NCBI RefSeq assembly: GCF_002786295.1
Contig: NZ_PGTC01000009.1
Span: 248,001-312,000, forward strand
Direction: 5' to 3'
Length of the DNA: 64,000 bases
Source of the DNA: Pseudooceanicola marinus
Lineage (GTDB): Bacteria > Pseudomonadota > Alphaproteobacteria > Rhodobacterales > Rhodobacteraceae
A model generated the notes under the pieces. The model was not told the origin of the DNA and made no database searches. It saw nothing but the letters and a program-made list of their open reading frames with translations. This document shows positions 44,110-51,632 of the stretch, piece by piece. Position 1 is the stretch's first letter; every line of letters starts with the position of its first letter. Both the position numbers and the translations under genes were made by a program.

Positions 44110-45147
44110 TCAGCCCGCGGCGATGTTGAGGAAACGGGTGATTTCCTCTTCCGGCAGGGACCAGTCGCAGACGAAACGCGCCTGCAGCATGGTGTCATCC
44201 GGACCCTCGACCGACCCGTCCAGGTAGTAGACGGCCCCGGCTTCCTGCAGGCGGCGATGCATCGCGCGTGGCAAGGAGGCGAAGAGGATGTTGGCCTGCG
44301 GCTCCTGCAGGAAGGAGGCGCCCAGGGCGCGAAGCCCCTCAGCCAGCAGTCCCATCCGCGCGTTGGAGCGGCGGGCCAGGTCCAGCCAGAGGTCGTCAGC
44401 CAGGTAGGCCTCCATCTGGGCGGAGAGGTAGCGGTGCTTGGAGAAGAGGTGGGCGCCACGCTTGCGCCGCAGCTCGAACTCCCAGGCCTTCTCGGGATCG
44501 AAGAAGATCACCGCCTCGACACCCACGCAGCCGTTCTTGGTGCCGCCAAAGCTGACGGCGTCGACACCGGCGCGCCAGGTCATTTCGGCCGGGGTGCAGC
44601 CCAGGGCGACCAGCGCATTGGCGAACCGCGCCCCGTCGAGGTGCGTCGGCTGGCCGGCGCGGCTGGCGATGCTGGCCAGGTCCGCGATCTCGGCACAGGT
44701 GTAGATCCGGCCCTTCTCGGTCGCCTGGGTGATCGACAGCGGCCCGGGCTGGGCGCTGTGCACGGTGATGTCCGGGCTGCCGCCCATGGCGGCGGCCAGA
44801 AGTGCCGGGTCGATCTTGTCGCTGTCACCGACAGGGCAGAGCTTGCCGGCGCCCATGTAGAACTCGGGCGCGTTGCACTCGTCCTCGTTGATATGGGCCA
44901 CGGGAGTGCAGAAGACCTGCTGCCAGGGCTGAGACAGCGTAGCCAGCGCCAGGGAATTGGCGGCGGTGCCGGTGGCGACCAGGTGCACAACGGCGTCCGG
45001 AGCCTCGAAGATTTCGCGCAGGCGGGCGCGCACACGGGTCATGATCTCGTCATTGCCGTAGGGCATGGCGAAGCCCTCGTTGGCGCGGATCATCGCCTCG
45101 GTGATCGAGGGGTGGGCGGGCCCGGCGTTGTCGGATGCAAAGAACAT
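44110..45147 (-). CDS. ltaE: Low-specificity threonine aldolase (PLP beta-eliminating lyase family)
   Basis: PLP enzyme of 345 residues that cleaves L-threonine/allo-threonine to glycine and acetaldehyde. Opening MFFASDNAGPAHPSITEAM and MPYGNDEIMTRVRARLREIF are typical. The cofactor-binding Asp is in PTHLDGARFANALVALG and the Schiff-base Lys in AVSFGGTKNGCVGVEAV. Overlaps the YcgN stop by one base (TGATG), so it lies in a leftward operon ribF–ycgN–ltaE. Links to glycine/one-carbon metabolism with glyA close by. Confidence 0.92.
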   Translation of the reverse strand: MFFASDNAGPAHPSITEAMIRANEGFAMPYGNDEIMTRVRARLREIFEAPDAVVHLVATGTAANSLALATLSQPWQQVFCTPVAHINEDECNAPEFYMGAGKLCPVGDSDKIDPALLAAAMGGSPDITVHSAQPGPLSITQATEKGRIYTCAEIADLASIASRAGQPTHLDGARFANALVALGCTPAEMTWRAGVDAVSFGGTKNGCVGVEAVIFFDPEKAWEFELRRKRGAHLFSKHRYLSAQMEAYLADDLWLDLARRSNARMGLLAEGLRALGASFLQEPQANILFASLPRAMHRRLQEAGAVYYLDGSVEGPDDTMLQARFVCDWSLPEEEITRFLNIAAG

Positions 45148-45617
45148 CAGAGCGGCTCCTCTATGATGTGGTCCTCCCAGTCGTCGTCATCCACCTCGAA
45201 CTCGGGCACGGTCAAGTTGCGGACCGAGACCCCGGCGCGATGCACGCTTTCTGGATCGCCGGAAATCAGAGGATGCCAGTCGTATAGCGGCTGACCTTCA
45301 TGCAGCAGGCGGTAGGCGCAGGTCTGCGGCATCCAGTAGAGATGGCTTTCCAGCGTCTTGGCCGTCAGGGTGATGCATTCGGGGACGAACTGGTGGCGGA
45401 TCGGGTACTGCGAGCAGAGGCAGCTTTCCCCGTCCAGCAGGCGGCAGGCCACGCGGGTCAGGGCCACGTCGCCCGTTTCCTCGTCTTCCAGCTTGTTCAG
45501 ACAGCACTTGCCGCAGCCGTCGCACAGCGCTTCCCATTCGCGCTGCGTCATCTTCTTCAGGGGCACGTGCTCCCAGAAGCGGTCGCGCAGGCCGGTGCGG
45601 TCGATGGCATCGCTCAT
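45147..45617 (-). CDS. YcgN family cysteine-cluster protein
   Basis: Protein of 156 residues, UPF0260/YcgN. A zinc- or Fe-S-type cysteine cluster is visible: CDGCGKCCLNKLED, then VACRLLD, SCLCSQYPIRHQFVPEC and MPQTCAYRLL. HPLISGDPESVHRAGVSV is a highly conserved family block. Function is not established. It overlaps ribF by 4 bp upstream and ltaE by 1 bp downstream, so all three are probably translated from one mRNA. Confidence 0.9.
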   Translation of the reverse strand: MSDAIDRTGLRDRFWEHVPLKKMTQREWEALCDGCGKCCLNKLEDEETGDVALTRVACRLLDGESCLCSQYPIRHQFVPECITLTAKTLESHLYWMPQTCAYRLLHEGQPLYDWHPLISGDPESVHRAGVSVRNLTVPEFEVDDDDWEDHIIEEPL

Positions 45618-46552
45618 AGCGCCGCCAGGATCTCGCGCGCCTGGGCGCAGTCGCGGTCCATCTGATCTATAAGCGCCTGAATCCCGTCGAATTTCATCTC
45701 TGGACGCAGGAAGTCGACCAGGCCTACGGAAATCTCGCAGCCATAAAGGTCACCGCGGAAATCGAAGAGGTAGCTTTCCAGGTTCGGCTCTTCTCCGTCG
45801 AACATCGGTCGCATGCCGAGGTTGGCGGCGGAGAGGTAGCTGCCCTTATGCGGGCCGGTCAGCACGTCAACCAGCGCGGCGTAGATGCCGAAGCGCGGAC
45901 GGTGCAGGCCGCTGATCGCCATGTTGGCGGTCGGGAAGCCCAGGTCGCGCCCACGCTGGTCGCCGCGAATGACGGTGCCCTCGATCCGGTGCCAGTGGCC
46001 CAGCATGGCGGCGGCGTCACGCGGGCGGCCCTCGGCCAGGGCCGTGCGGATCTCTGTCGACGAAATCTCCCGTTCGCCACTTTCCAAAAGCTGCGCAACG
46101 GAGACGCCGAAACCGTACTTCTTGCCGAATTCTTTCAGTATTTCCACATTTCCGGCGCGCTTGGCGCCGAAGTGGAAATCGGCGCCCACGACGACGTGGC
46201 GCAGGCCCAGGCCGTTCACGATCACCTTTTCGACGAAGTCCTGCGGCGACAAGGCAGCCAGGGCGTGGGTGAAGCTGAGCTCGTAGAGCATGTCGACCCC
46301 CAGCTTTTCCAGCCGGTGCGCGCGGGACGCGGCGTTGGTCAGGCGGAAGGGGGGGCTGTCGGGGGCGAAGACCTGCCGCGGGTGCGGCTCGAAGGTCATG
46401 ACTCCGAGCGGCGCGCCCAGCGTCTCTGCCTCGGCCCGCGCGATGTCGATCACCGCCTGGTGGCCCAGGTGGACGCCATCGAAATTGCCGATCGCGGCGA
46501 CGGCGCCCCGGTCGGCATCGGAAACGAAAATGTAATCCCGGACGGTCTTCAT
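45614..46552 (-). CDS. ribF: Bifunctional riboflavin kinase / FAD synthetase
   Basis: Cytoplasmic enzyme of 312 residues making FMN and FAD from riboflavin. ATG 46552 (MKTVRDYIFVSD) is preferred over an upstream in-frame codon. The nucleotidyltransferase half has AAIGNFDGVHLGHQAVI (GxFDGxHxGH), MTFEPHPRQVF and the EISSTEIR motif. The kinase half has GRDLGFPTANMAI (PTAN), FGIYAALVDV and LESYLFDFRGDLYG. All catalytic motifs are intact. First gene of the ribF–ycgN–ltaE run. Confidence 0.96.
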   Translation of the reverse strand: MKTVRDYIFVSDADRGAVAAIGNFDGVHLGHQAVIDIARAEAETLGAPLGVMTFEPHPRQVFAPDSPPFRLTNAASRAHRLEKLGVDMLYELSFTHALAALSPQDFVEKVIVNGLGLRHVVVGADFHFGAKRAGNVEILKEFGKKYGFGVSVAQLLESGEREISSTEIRTALAEGRPRDAAAMLGHWHRIEGTVIRGDQRGRDLGFPTANMAISGLHRPRFGIYAALVDVLTGPHKGSYLSAANLGMRPMFDGEEPNLESYLFDFRGDLYGCEISVGLVDFLRPEMKFDGIQALIDQMDRDCAQAREILAAL

Positions 46553-46588
46553 GCGCTTTCGCCTACCCCCGAAACCCGGACAAGGCAA

Positions 46589-46610
46589 GGGGCGGGCAAA
46601 GGCCCGCCCC
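46589..46610 (-). terminator. Hairpin terminator of glyA
   Basis: GGGGCGGGC (46589–46597), loop AAAG, GCCCGCCCC (46602–46610), 46 nt past the glyA stop. On the minus strand it is followed by a T-rich TTGCCTTGT. The ribF promoter must lie between this hairpin and 46552. Confidence 0.7.
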
Positions 46611-46655
46611 CCTTATGCTTTGCGCAGAGGCGCACAGTGCCTCCGCAAGCCGCTC

Positions 46656-47939
46656 TTACATCTCGGGATAGAGCGGGAAGTTGGCGCAAAGAGCCTCGAC
46701 TTCGGCCTTCACCTTGGCCTCGACCTCGGCGTTGCCGTCCTCACCGTTCGCGGCCAGCCCATCGACCGCTTCGACGATCCAGTCGGCGATCTGGCGGAAC
46801 TCGGCTTCCTTGAAGCCGCGGGTGGTGCCGGCCGGAGCGCCCAGGCGGATGCCGCTGGTGACAAAGGGCTTTTCCGGGTCAAACGGCACGCCGTTCTTGT
46901 TGCAGGTGATGTTGGCACGGCCCAGGGCGGCCTCGGCGGCCTTGCCGGTCACGCCCTTGGGGCGCAGGTCGGCCAGGCACAGGTGGTTGTCGGTGCCGCC
47001 CGAGACGATGTTGATCCCGCCCTTCATCAGCTGGTCGGCCATCGCCTGGGCGTTCTTGACGACCTGGGCCGCGTAGTCCTTGAACTCGGGGCGCAGCGCC
47101 TCGCCGAAGGCCACGGCCTTGCCGGCGATCACATGCATCAGCGGGCCACCCTGCAGGCCGGGGAAGACGGCGGAGTTGACCTTCTTGGCGATCGCCTCGT
47201 CGTTGGTCAGGATCATGCCGCCGCGCGGGCCGCGCAGGGATTTGTGGGTGGTGGTGGTGACCACGTCCGCGATCCCGATGGGCGAGGGGTGCTGGCCGCC
47301 GGCCACGAGGCCCGCGATATGGGCCATGTCGACCATCAGGTAGGCGCCGACCTCATCCGCGATCTCGCGGAAGGCCTGCCAGTCCCAGACGCGGGAATAG
47401 GCGGTGCCGCCGGCGACGATCAGCTTGGGCTTGTGTTCCCGTGCCTTTGCCCGGATGTCGTCCATGTCCAGCAGCTCGTCCTGCTGACGCACGCCGTAGG
47501 AAACGACGTTGAACCATTTGCCCGACATGTTGACCGGGCTGCCGTGGGTCAGGTGACCGCCGGAGTTCAGGTCGAGACCCATGAAGGTGTCGCCGGGCTT
47601 CAGCAGGGCCAGGAAGACGGCCTGGTTCATCTGGCTCCCGGAGTTCGGCTGGACGTTGGCGAAGTTGCAGCCGAACAGCTCTTTCGCGCGCTCGATCGCC
47701 AGCTCTTCGGCGATGTCGACGAACTGGCAACCGCCGTAGTAGCGCTTGCCCGGGTAGCCTTCGGCGTATTTGTTCGTCATCACCGAGCCCTGTGCCTGCA
47801 GCACGGCCAGGGAGACGATGTTCTCCGAGGCGATCAGCTCGATCTCATGGCGCTGGCGGCCCAGCTCCTTGGTGATGGCGCCGAAGATCTCGGGGTCGCG
47901 GGCTTCGAGGGTCTCGGTGAAAAAGCCGGTGTCCGACAT
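46656..47939 (-). CDS. glyA: Serine hydroxymethyltransferase
   Basis: PLP enzyme of 427 residues converting serine and tetrahydrofolate to glycine and methylene-THF. Motifs are [52 protein letters not shown], the PLP-Lys in [16 protein letters not shown] and [12 protein letters not shown]. Start ATG 47939 has AAGGAGAACG upstream and a perfect GCGCTA-GT-TAGCGC inverted repeat 25 nt further up. Divergent from nadK. Confidence 0.97.
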   Translation of the reverse strand: MSDTGFFTETLEARDPEIFGAITKELGRQRHEIELIASENIVSLAVLQAQGSVMTNKYAEGYPGKRYYGGCQFVDIAEELAIERAKELFGCNFANVQPNSGSQMNQAVFLALLKPGDTFMGLDLNSGGHLTHGSPVNMSGKWFNVVSYGVRQQDELLDMDDIRAKAREHKPKLIVAGGTAYSRVWDWQAFREIADEVGAYLMVDMAHIAGLVAGGQHPSPIGIADVVTTTTHKSLRGPRGGMILTNDEAIAKKVNSAVFPGLQGGPLMHVIAGKAVAFGEALRPEFKDYAAQVVKNAQAMADQLMKGGINIVSGGTDNHLCLADLRPKGVTGKAAEAALGRANITCNKNGVPFDPEKPFVTSGIRLGAPAGTTRGFKEAEFRQIADWIVEAVDGLAANGEDGNAEVEAKVKAEVEALCANFPLYPEM

Positions 47940-47963
47940 GGGCGTTCTCCTTGGTCAGGTTCA

Positions 47964-47977
47964 GCGCTAGTTAGCGC
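47964..47977 (-). promoter_or_regulatory. Inverted repeat in the glyA leader
   Basis: GCGCTA (47964–47969), GT, TAGCGC (47972–47977): a perfect 6+2+6 palindrome centred about 31 nt upstream of the glyA start codon. Could be an operator or overlap the promoter; no regulator can be named. Confidence 0.35.
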
Positions 47978-48157
47978 GCAAGAGGCGCGGTCGGAAGGCC
48001 CCAAATCGTCATGATGATCATGAAAAGCGGCGTCGGGCGCAGGTTTCCCGGCGGGGCTGGTGCCTCCGGGACATTTATGCTTGTTTCGGAACCGGATGAG
48101 GGCTTTCGGAAACCGGCGTGCGCCGGGGCCCCCGGCCCGCGCTGGAGACGACGACGC

Positions 48158-48922
48158 ATGCCCATCAAGATTGCCTTTACCGCCAGCCGGGGCCAGACCG
48201 CCCAGGCCGCGCGCAAGTTGCTGTCGGCGCGCTACGGGACGGTGCCGGAGGCCGAGGCGGACGTGATCGTGGCGCTTGGTGGTGATGGTTTCATGCTGGC
48301 CACGTTGCATCGCACCCAGGCGCTGTCAGCTCCGGTCTACGGGATGAATCGCGGCACCATCGGATTTCTGATGAACGCCTTTTCCGAGGACGACCTGGTC
48401 GAACGCCTGTCGGGCGCCGAGGAAGAGGTCATCAACCCGCTGCTGATGCGCGCCACCCGGGCCGATGGCAAGGTGCAGGAGGCGCTGGCGATCAACGAGG
48501 TCTCGCTGCTGCGCGCCGGGCCCCAGGCGGCGAAACTGCGGATCTCGGTCGATGGCCGCGTGCGCATGGAGGAGCTGGTCTGCGACGGGGCGCTGGTGGC
48601 CACGCCCGCGGGCTCGACCGCCTACAACTATTCCGCCCATGGGCCGATCCTGCCCATCGGGTCGGACGTGCTGGCGCTGACGGCCATCGCCCCCTTCCGC
48701 CCGCGTCGCTGGCGCGGCGCCTTGCTGCCGAAGGAGGCGACGATCCGCTTCGACATCCTGGAGCCGGAAAAGCGCCCGATCATGGCGGATGCGGACAGCC
48801 GCCGCTCCGTCTCCAACGTGCTGTCGGTGGAGATCGGCTCGGAGCCGCGGGTGGAGCATCGCATTCTCTTCGACCCCGGCCACGGGTTGGAAGAACGGCT
48901 GATCCGCGAACAGTTTTCCTGA
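48158..48922 (+). CDS. nadK: NAD kinase
   Basis: Enzyme of 254 residues that phosphorylates NAD to NADP. ATG 48158 ([12 protein letters not shown]) with GGAG about 12 nt upstream; the longer in-frame reading begins in non-coding-like sequence. Motifs are ALGGDGFML (GGDG, residues 41–44), [37 protein letters not shown] and [12 protein letters not shown]. It is short but within the alphaproteobacterial range. Confidence 0.95.
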   Translation: MPIKIAFTASRGQTAQAARKLLSARYGTVPEAEADVIVALGGDGFMLATLHRTQALSAPVYGMNRGTIGFLMNAFSEDDLVERLSGAEEEVINPLLMRATRADGKVQEALAINEVSLLRAGPQAAKLRISVDGRVRMEELVCDGALVATPAGSTAYNYSAHGPILPIGSDVLALTAIAPFRPRRWRGALLPKEATIRFDILEPEKRPIMADADSRRSVSNVLSVEIGSEPRVEHRILFDPGHGLEERLIREQFS

Positions 48923-48986
48923 CCGAGGGCTCATCGGAAGGCGGCCATTTCCGGCCGATTCCGGCGCCGCGTCATCGAACCGTCAC

Positions 48987-49012
48987 GGAACCTGTCGGGC
49001 GGGTGTCGGGTT
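48987..49012 (+). promoter_or_regulatory. Possible EcfG-type stress promoter for csbD
   Basis: GGAAC (48987–48991), 17-nt spacer, GGTT (49009–49012), 57 nt upstream of the csbD ATG. The alphaproteobacterial general-stress sigma EcfG recognises GGAAC-N16/17-CGTT, and csbD-type genes are typical members of stress regulons. The -10 differs by one base, and EcfG systems are not universal in Rhodobacterales, so this is tentative. Confidence 0.35.
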
Positions 49013-49069
49013 GATAGGGTGACGGAGGCCGGGACCTCCCGCCACAGATGACCCGAAAGGAGAATTCCG

Positions 49070-49273
49070 ATGAATTGGGATCGTATCGAAGGCAACTGGA
49101 AACAGATCAAGGGCGAGGCCATCTCGCAGTGGGGCAAGCTGACCGACGACGACGTGGATGTCGCCAACGGCGATCGCCAGAAACTGGTGGGCCTGGTGCA
49201 GGAACGCTACGGCGTGGCCAAGGACGAGGCGGAGCGCCAGGTGGATGAATTCGCGGCCAAGCACGGCGCCTGA
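49070..49273 (+). CDS. CsbD family stress protein
   Basis: Small hydrophilic protein of 67 residues. MNWDRIEGNWKQIKGEAISQ, then WGKLTDDDVDVANGDRQKLV and KDEAERQVDEF are the standard CsbD pattern. Start has AAAGGAGAA 5–13 nt upstream. CsbD proteins are general-stress induced in many bacteria, with unknown molecular role. Monocistronic with its own terminator. Confidence 0.95.
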   Translation: MNWDRIEGNWKQIKGEAISQWGKLTDDDVDVANGDRQKLVGLVQERYGVAKDEAERQVDEFAAKHGA

Positions 49274-49304
49274 TCGGCGCTTGGACGCAAGCTGGTGTGA
49301 GAAC

Positions 49305-49330
49305 GGGCGGCCCCAAGGGGTCGCCCTTTT
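49305..49330 (+). terminator. Intrinsic terminator of csbD
   Basis: GGGCGGCCCC (49305–49314), loop AA, GGGGTCGCCC (49317–49326), then TTTT. One internal mismatch; otherwise a strong stem, 32 nt after the csbD stop. Confidence 0.85.
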
Positions 49331-49398
49331 GCTGTTCGGCGTCCCGGGGCAGGGTCGTCCAGACTGGCAATGCTGCTGGTGGCCCGACCCTGACGGAA

Positions 49399-49428
49399 GA
49401 AGGAGGGCCCAGGTGGGCGCCCTCCTTC
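49399..49428 (-). terminator. Hairpin terminator of prpE
   Basis: GAAGGAGGGC (49399–49408), loop of 10 nt, GCCCTCCTTC (49419–49428); perfect 10-bp stem downstream of the prpE stop (49456) on the minus strand. Confidence 0.7.
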
Positions 49429-49455
49429 GCTGCCTTGGTCATGCAGGGGCGCCTC

Positions 49456-51360
49456 TCAGGCGTCCTGCGGTTCGGGGGCGAAGCCGATGGTCTTCAGCGC
49501 GGTGGCGATCTCATCCAGGATGGCGGGATCGTCGATGGTCGCCGGCATCTTGAAACTGTCGCCGTCGGCGATTTTCACCATCGTGGCGCGCAGGATCTTG
49601 CCCGAGCGGGTCTTGGGCAACCTGTCGACCACGACCGCCTGCTTGAAGGCCGCGACCGGGCCGATCTGATCGCGGACCATGGCCACGCATTCCTTCACGA
49701 TTTCCGCGTGTTCGCGGGTCACGCCTGCGCTGAGGCAGAGGAAGCCGAGCGGCACCTGGCCCTTCAGCGCGTCCGCGGCACCGATCACTGCGCATTCGGC
49801 CACGTCGGGGTGGTTGGCCAGGACCTCTTCCATGGCGCCGGTCGACAGGCGGTGACCGGCCACGTTGATCACGTCATCGGTGCGCGCCATGATGTAGAGA
49901 TAGCCATCCTCGTCGATCATGCCCGCATCGCCGGTCTCATAATACCCGGGGAAGGTGGTCAGGTAGCTCTTCTTGAACCGGTCTTCGGCATTCCACAGCG
50001 TCGGCAGGGTGCCCGGCGGCAGCGGCAACTTGATCGCGATGGCACCCAGTTCGCCCGCGGGCAGGGGGCTGCCGCCCTCGTCCAAGACCTGCACGTCGTA
50101 GCCCGGCATCGGCACCGAGGGGCTGCCCGGTTTCACCGGCAGCAGTTCGATCCCCAGCGGGTTGGCCGCGATGGCCCAGCCGGTTTCCGTCTGCCACCAG
50201 TGGTCGATCACCGGCACGCCGAAATGTTTCTCGGCCCATTCGATGGTGGCCGGATCGGCGCGTTCGCCCGCCAGGAAGATCGCCTGCAGATCGTGTTTCG
50301 CATAGCGCCGGATCCATTCGCCGTCGGGGTCCTCGCGGCGGATGGCACGCAGCGCCGTGGGGGCGGTGAAGAAGCTCTTGATGCGGTTATTCTGGATGAT
50401 CCGCCAGAAGACGCCCGGGTGGGGCGTGCCGACAGGCTTGCCCTCGAAGACCACGGTGGTGGCTCCCGCGATCAGCGGCCCATAGCAGATATAGCTGTGG
50501 CCCACGACCCAGCCCACGTCCGAGGCGGCCCAGAAGCGGTCGCCGGCCTCGATGTTGTAGATGTTCTTCATCGACCAGTTCAGCGCGACCAGATGGCCGG
50601 CGGTATGGCGCACGACGCCCTTCGGCTGGCCGGTCGTGCCGGAGGTATAGAGGATATAGGCCGGGTGGTTGCCCTCGACCGGCACGCAATCGGCCGGTTT
50701 CACCCCGTACTGGAAGCCGTGCCAGGAGAAGTCGCGCCCCTCGATCAGCTTGGCAACCTCTTGTTCGCGCTGGAAGATTACGCAGAACTCGGGCTTGTGG
50801 TCAGCCTGGTCTATGGCGTCGTCCAGCAGCGGCTTGTAATGCACGACCCGGTTGGGCTCCAGGCCGCAGGAGGCCGCGATGATCGCCTTGGGGGTGCAGT
50901 CGTTGATCCGCACCGCCAGTTCATGGGCGGCAAAGCCACCGAAGACCACGGAATGCACGGCGCCCAGGCGCGCGCAGGCCAGCATGGCTTCCAGCGCCTC
51001 GGGGATCATCGGCATGTAGATGATGACCCGGTCGCCCTTTTCCACCCCGCGCATGCGCAGCGCGCCGGCGAGGCTCGCCACGCGTTTCTGCAGCTCGGCA
51101 TAGGTGATGCCCTTGGTGGCGTGGGTGATCGGGCTTTCGTGCTGGATCGCGATCTGATCGCCGCGACCGGCCTCGACATGGCGGTCCACCGCGTTCCAGC
51201 AGGTGTTCACCATGCCGTCGGCGAACCATTCGCCCGCCGGTTCGGCATCGGCAAAACAGGCCTTGCTGGGCGCCTCAGCCCAGTCGATGCTCTGCGCGGC
51301 GTCCATCCAGAATGCTTCGGGGTCCGCCTTCCAGGCGGCATAGACCTCGGAATAGGTCAT
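49456..51360 (-). CDS. prpE: Propionate–CoA ligase (propionyl-CoA synthetase)
   Basis: Acyl-CoA synthetase of 634 residues activating propionate (and related short acids) via an acyl-adenylate. ATG 51360 has a strong AAGGAGGAGGAGG site. Motifs are VPVEGNHPAYILYTSGTTGQ with PKGVVRH (P-loop), HWWQTETGWAIAANP, GYYETGDAGMIDEDGYLYI, DDVINVAGHRLSTGAMEE and the C-terminal Lys in LPKTRSGKILRATM. The C-terminal shape and DVGWVVGHSYICYGPL fit PrpE rather than Acs. Upstream lies a cluster of TTTGCAAA-like sites; malic enzyme precedes it on the same strand, fitting propionyl-CoA entry to C4 metabolism. Confidence 0.92.
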   Translation of the reverse strand: MTYSEVYAAWKADPEAFWMDAAQSIDWAEAPSKACFADAEPAGEWFADGMVNTCWNAVDRHVEAGRGDQIAIQHESPITHATKGITYAELQKRVASLAGALRMRGVEKGDRVIIYMPMIPEALEAMLACARLGAVHSVVFGGFAAHELAVRINDCTPKAIIAASCGLEPNRVVHYKPLLDDAIDQADHKPEFCVIFQREQEVAKLIEGRDFSWHGFQYGVKPADCVPVEGNHPAYILYTSGTTGQPKGVVRHTAGHLVALNWSMKNIYNIEAGDRFWAASDVGWVVGHSYICYGPLIAGATTVVFEGKPVGTPHPGVFWRIIQNNRIKSFFTAPTALRAIRREDPDGEWIRRYAKHDLQAIFLAGERADPATIEWAEKHFGVPVIDHWWQTETGWAIAANPLGIELLPVKPGSPSVPMPGYDVQVLDEGGSPLPAGELGAIAIKLPLPPGTLPTLWNAEDRFKKSYLTTFPGYYETGDAGMIDEDGYLYIMARTDDVINVAGHRLSTGAMEEVLANHPDVAECAVIGAADALKGQVPLGFLCLSAGVTREHAEIVKECVAMVRDQIGPVAAFKQAVVVDRLPKTRSGKILRATMVKIADGDSFKMPATIDDPAILDEIATALKTIGFAPEPQDA

Positions 51361-51451
51361 TGGCCTCCTCCTCCTTAAACCCAATGTCCGGAAGGGTACG
51401 GGAGGAGTTCGGCGCGCGGCAAGCGTGCAGGCGCCCCCTGCGGCAACATGG

Positions 51452-51572
51452 TATGCAGAATTTGCAGGTCCGCCATGTTAGCGCCTGCAAATTTTTGCAA
51501 AGTCATTGGGTCTATGCAGAAATCGGCAAAGTCAGCGGGGTTTTGCAAAGTCTGCAAAGTCCTGGCTGCAAA
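51452..51572 (-). promoter_or_regulatory. prpE: Array of TTTGCAAA-like sites in the prpE upstream region
   Basis: At least nine related 8-mers lie in about 120 bp: TATGCAGA 51452, TTTGCAGG 51461, CCTGCAAA 51484, TTTGCAAA 51494, TATGCAGA 51513, TCGGCAAA 51523, TTTGCAAA 51542, TCTGCAAA 51551 and GCTGCAAA 51565. Several are paired at 9–10 bp start-to-start. The ScfR/RamB family regulator PccR of Rhodobacter sphaeroides is known to use paired TTTGCAAA boxes to control propionyl-CoA assimilation. The spacing differs from its N4 arrangement. The rest of 51361–51632 holds nothing else recognised. Confidence 0.65.
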
Positions 51573-51632
51573 TCCTGCGCGGCGAAAGGCATATCTGCCG
51601 CGCAGGGATTCGGGTCGGGATGGCCGACGGGA

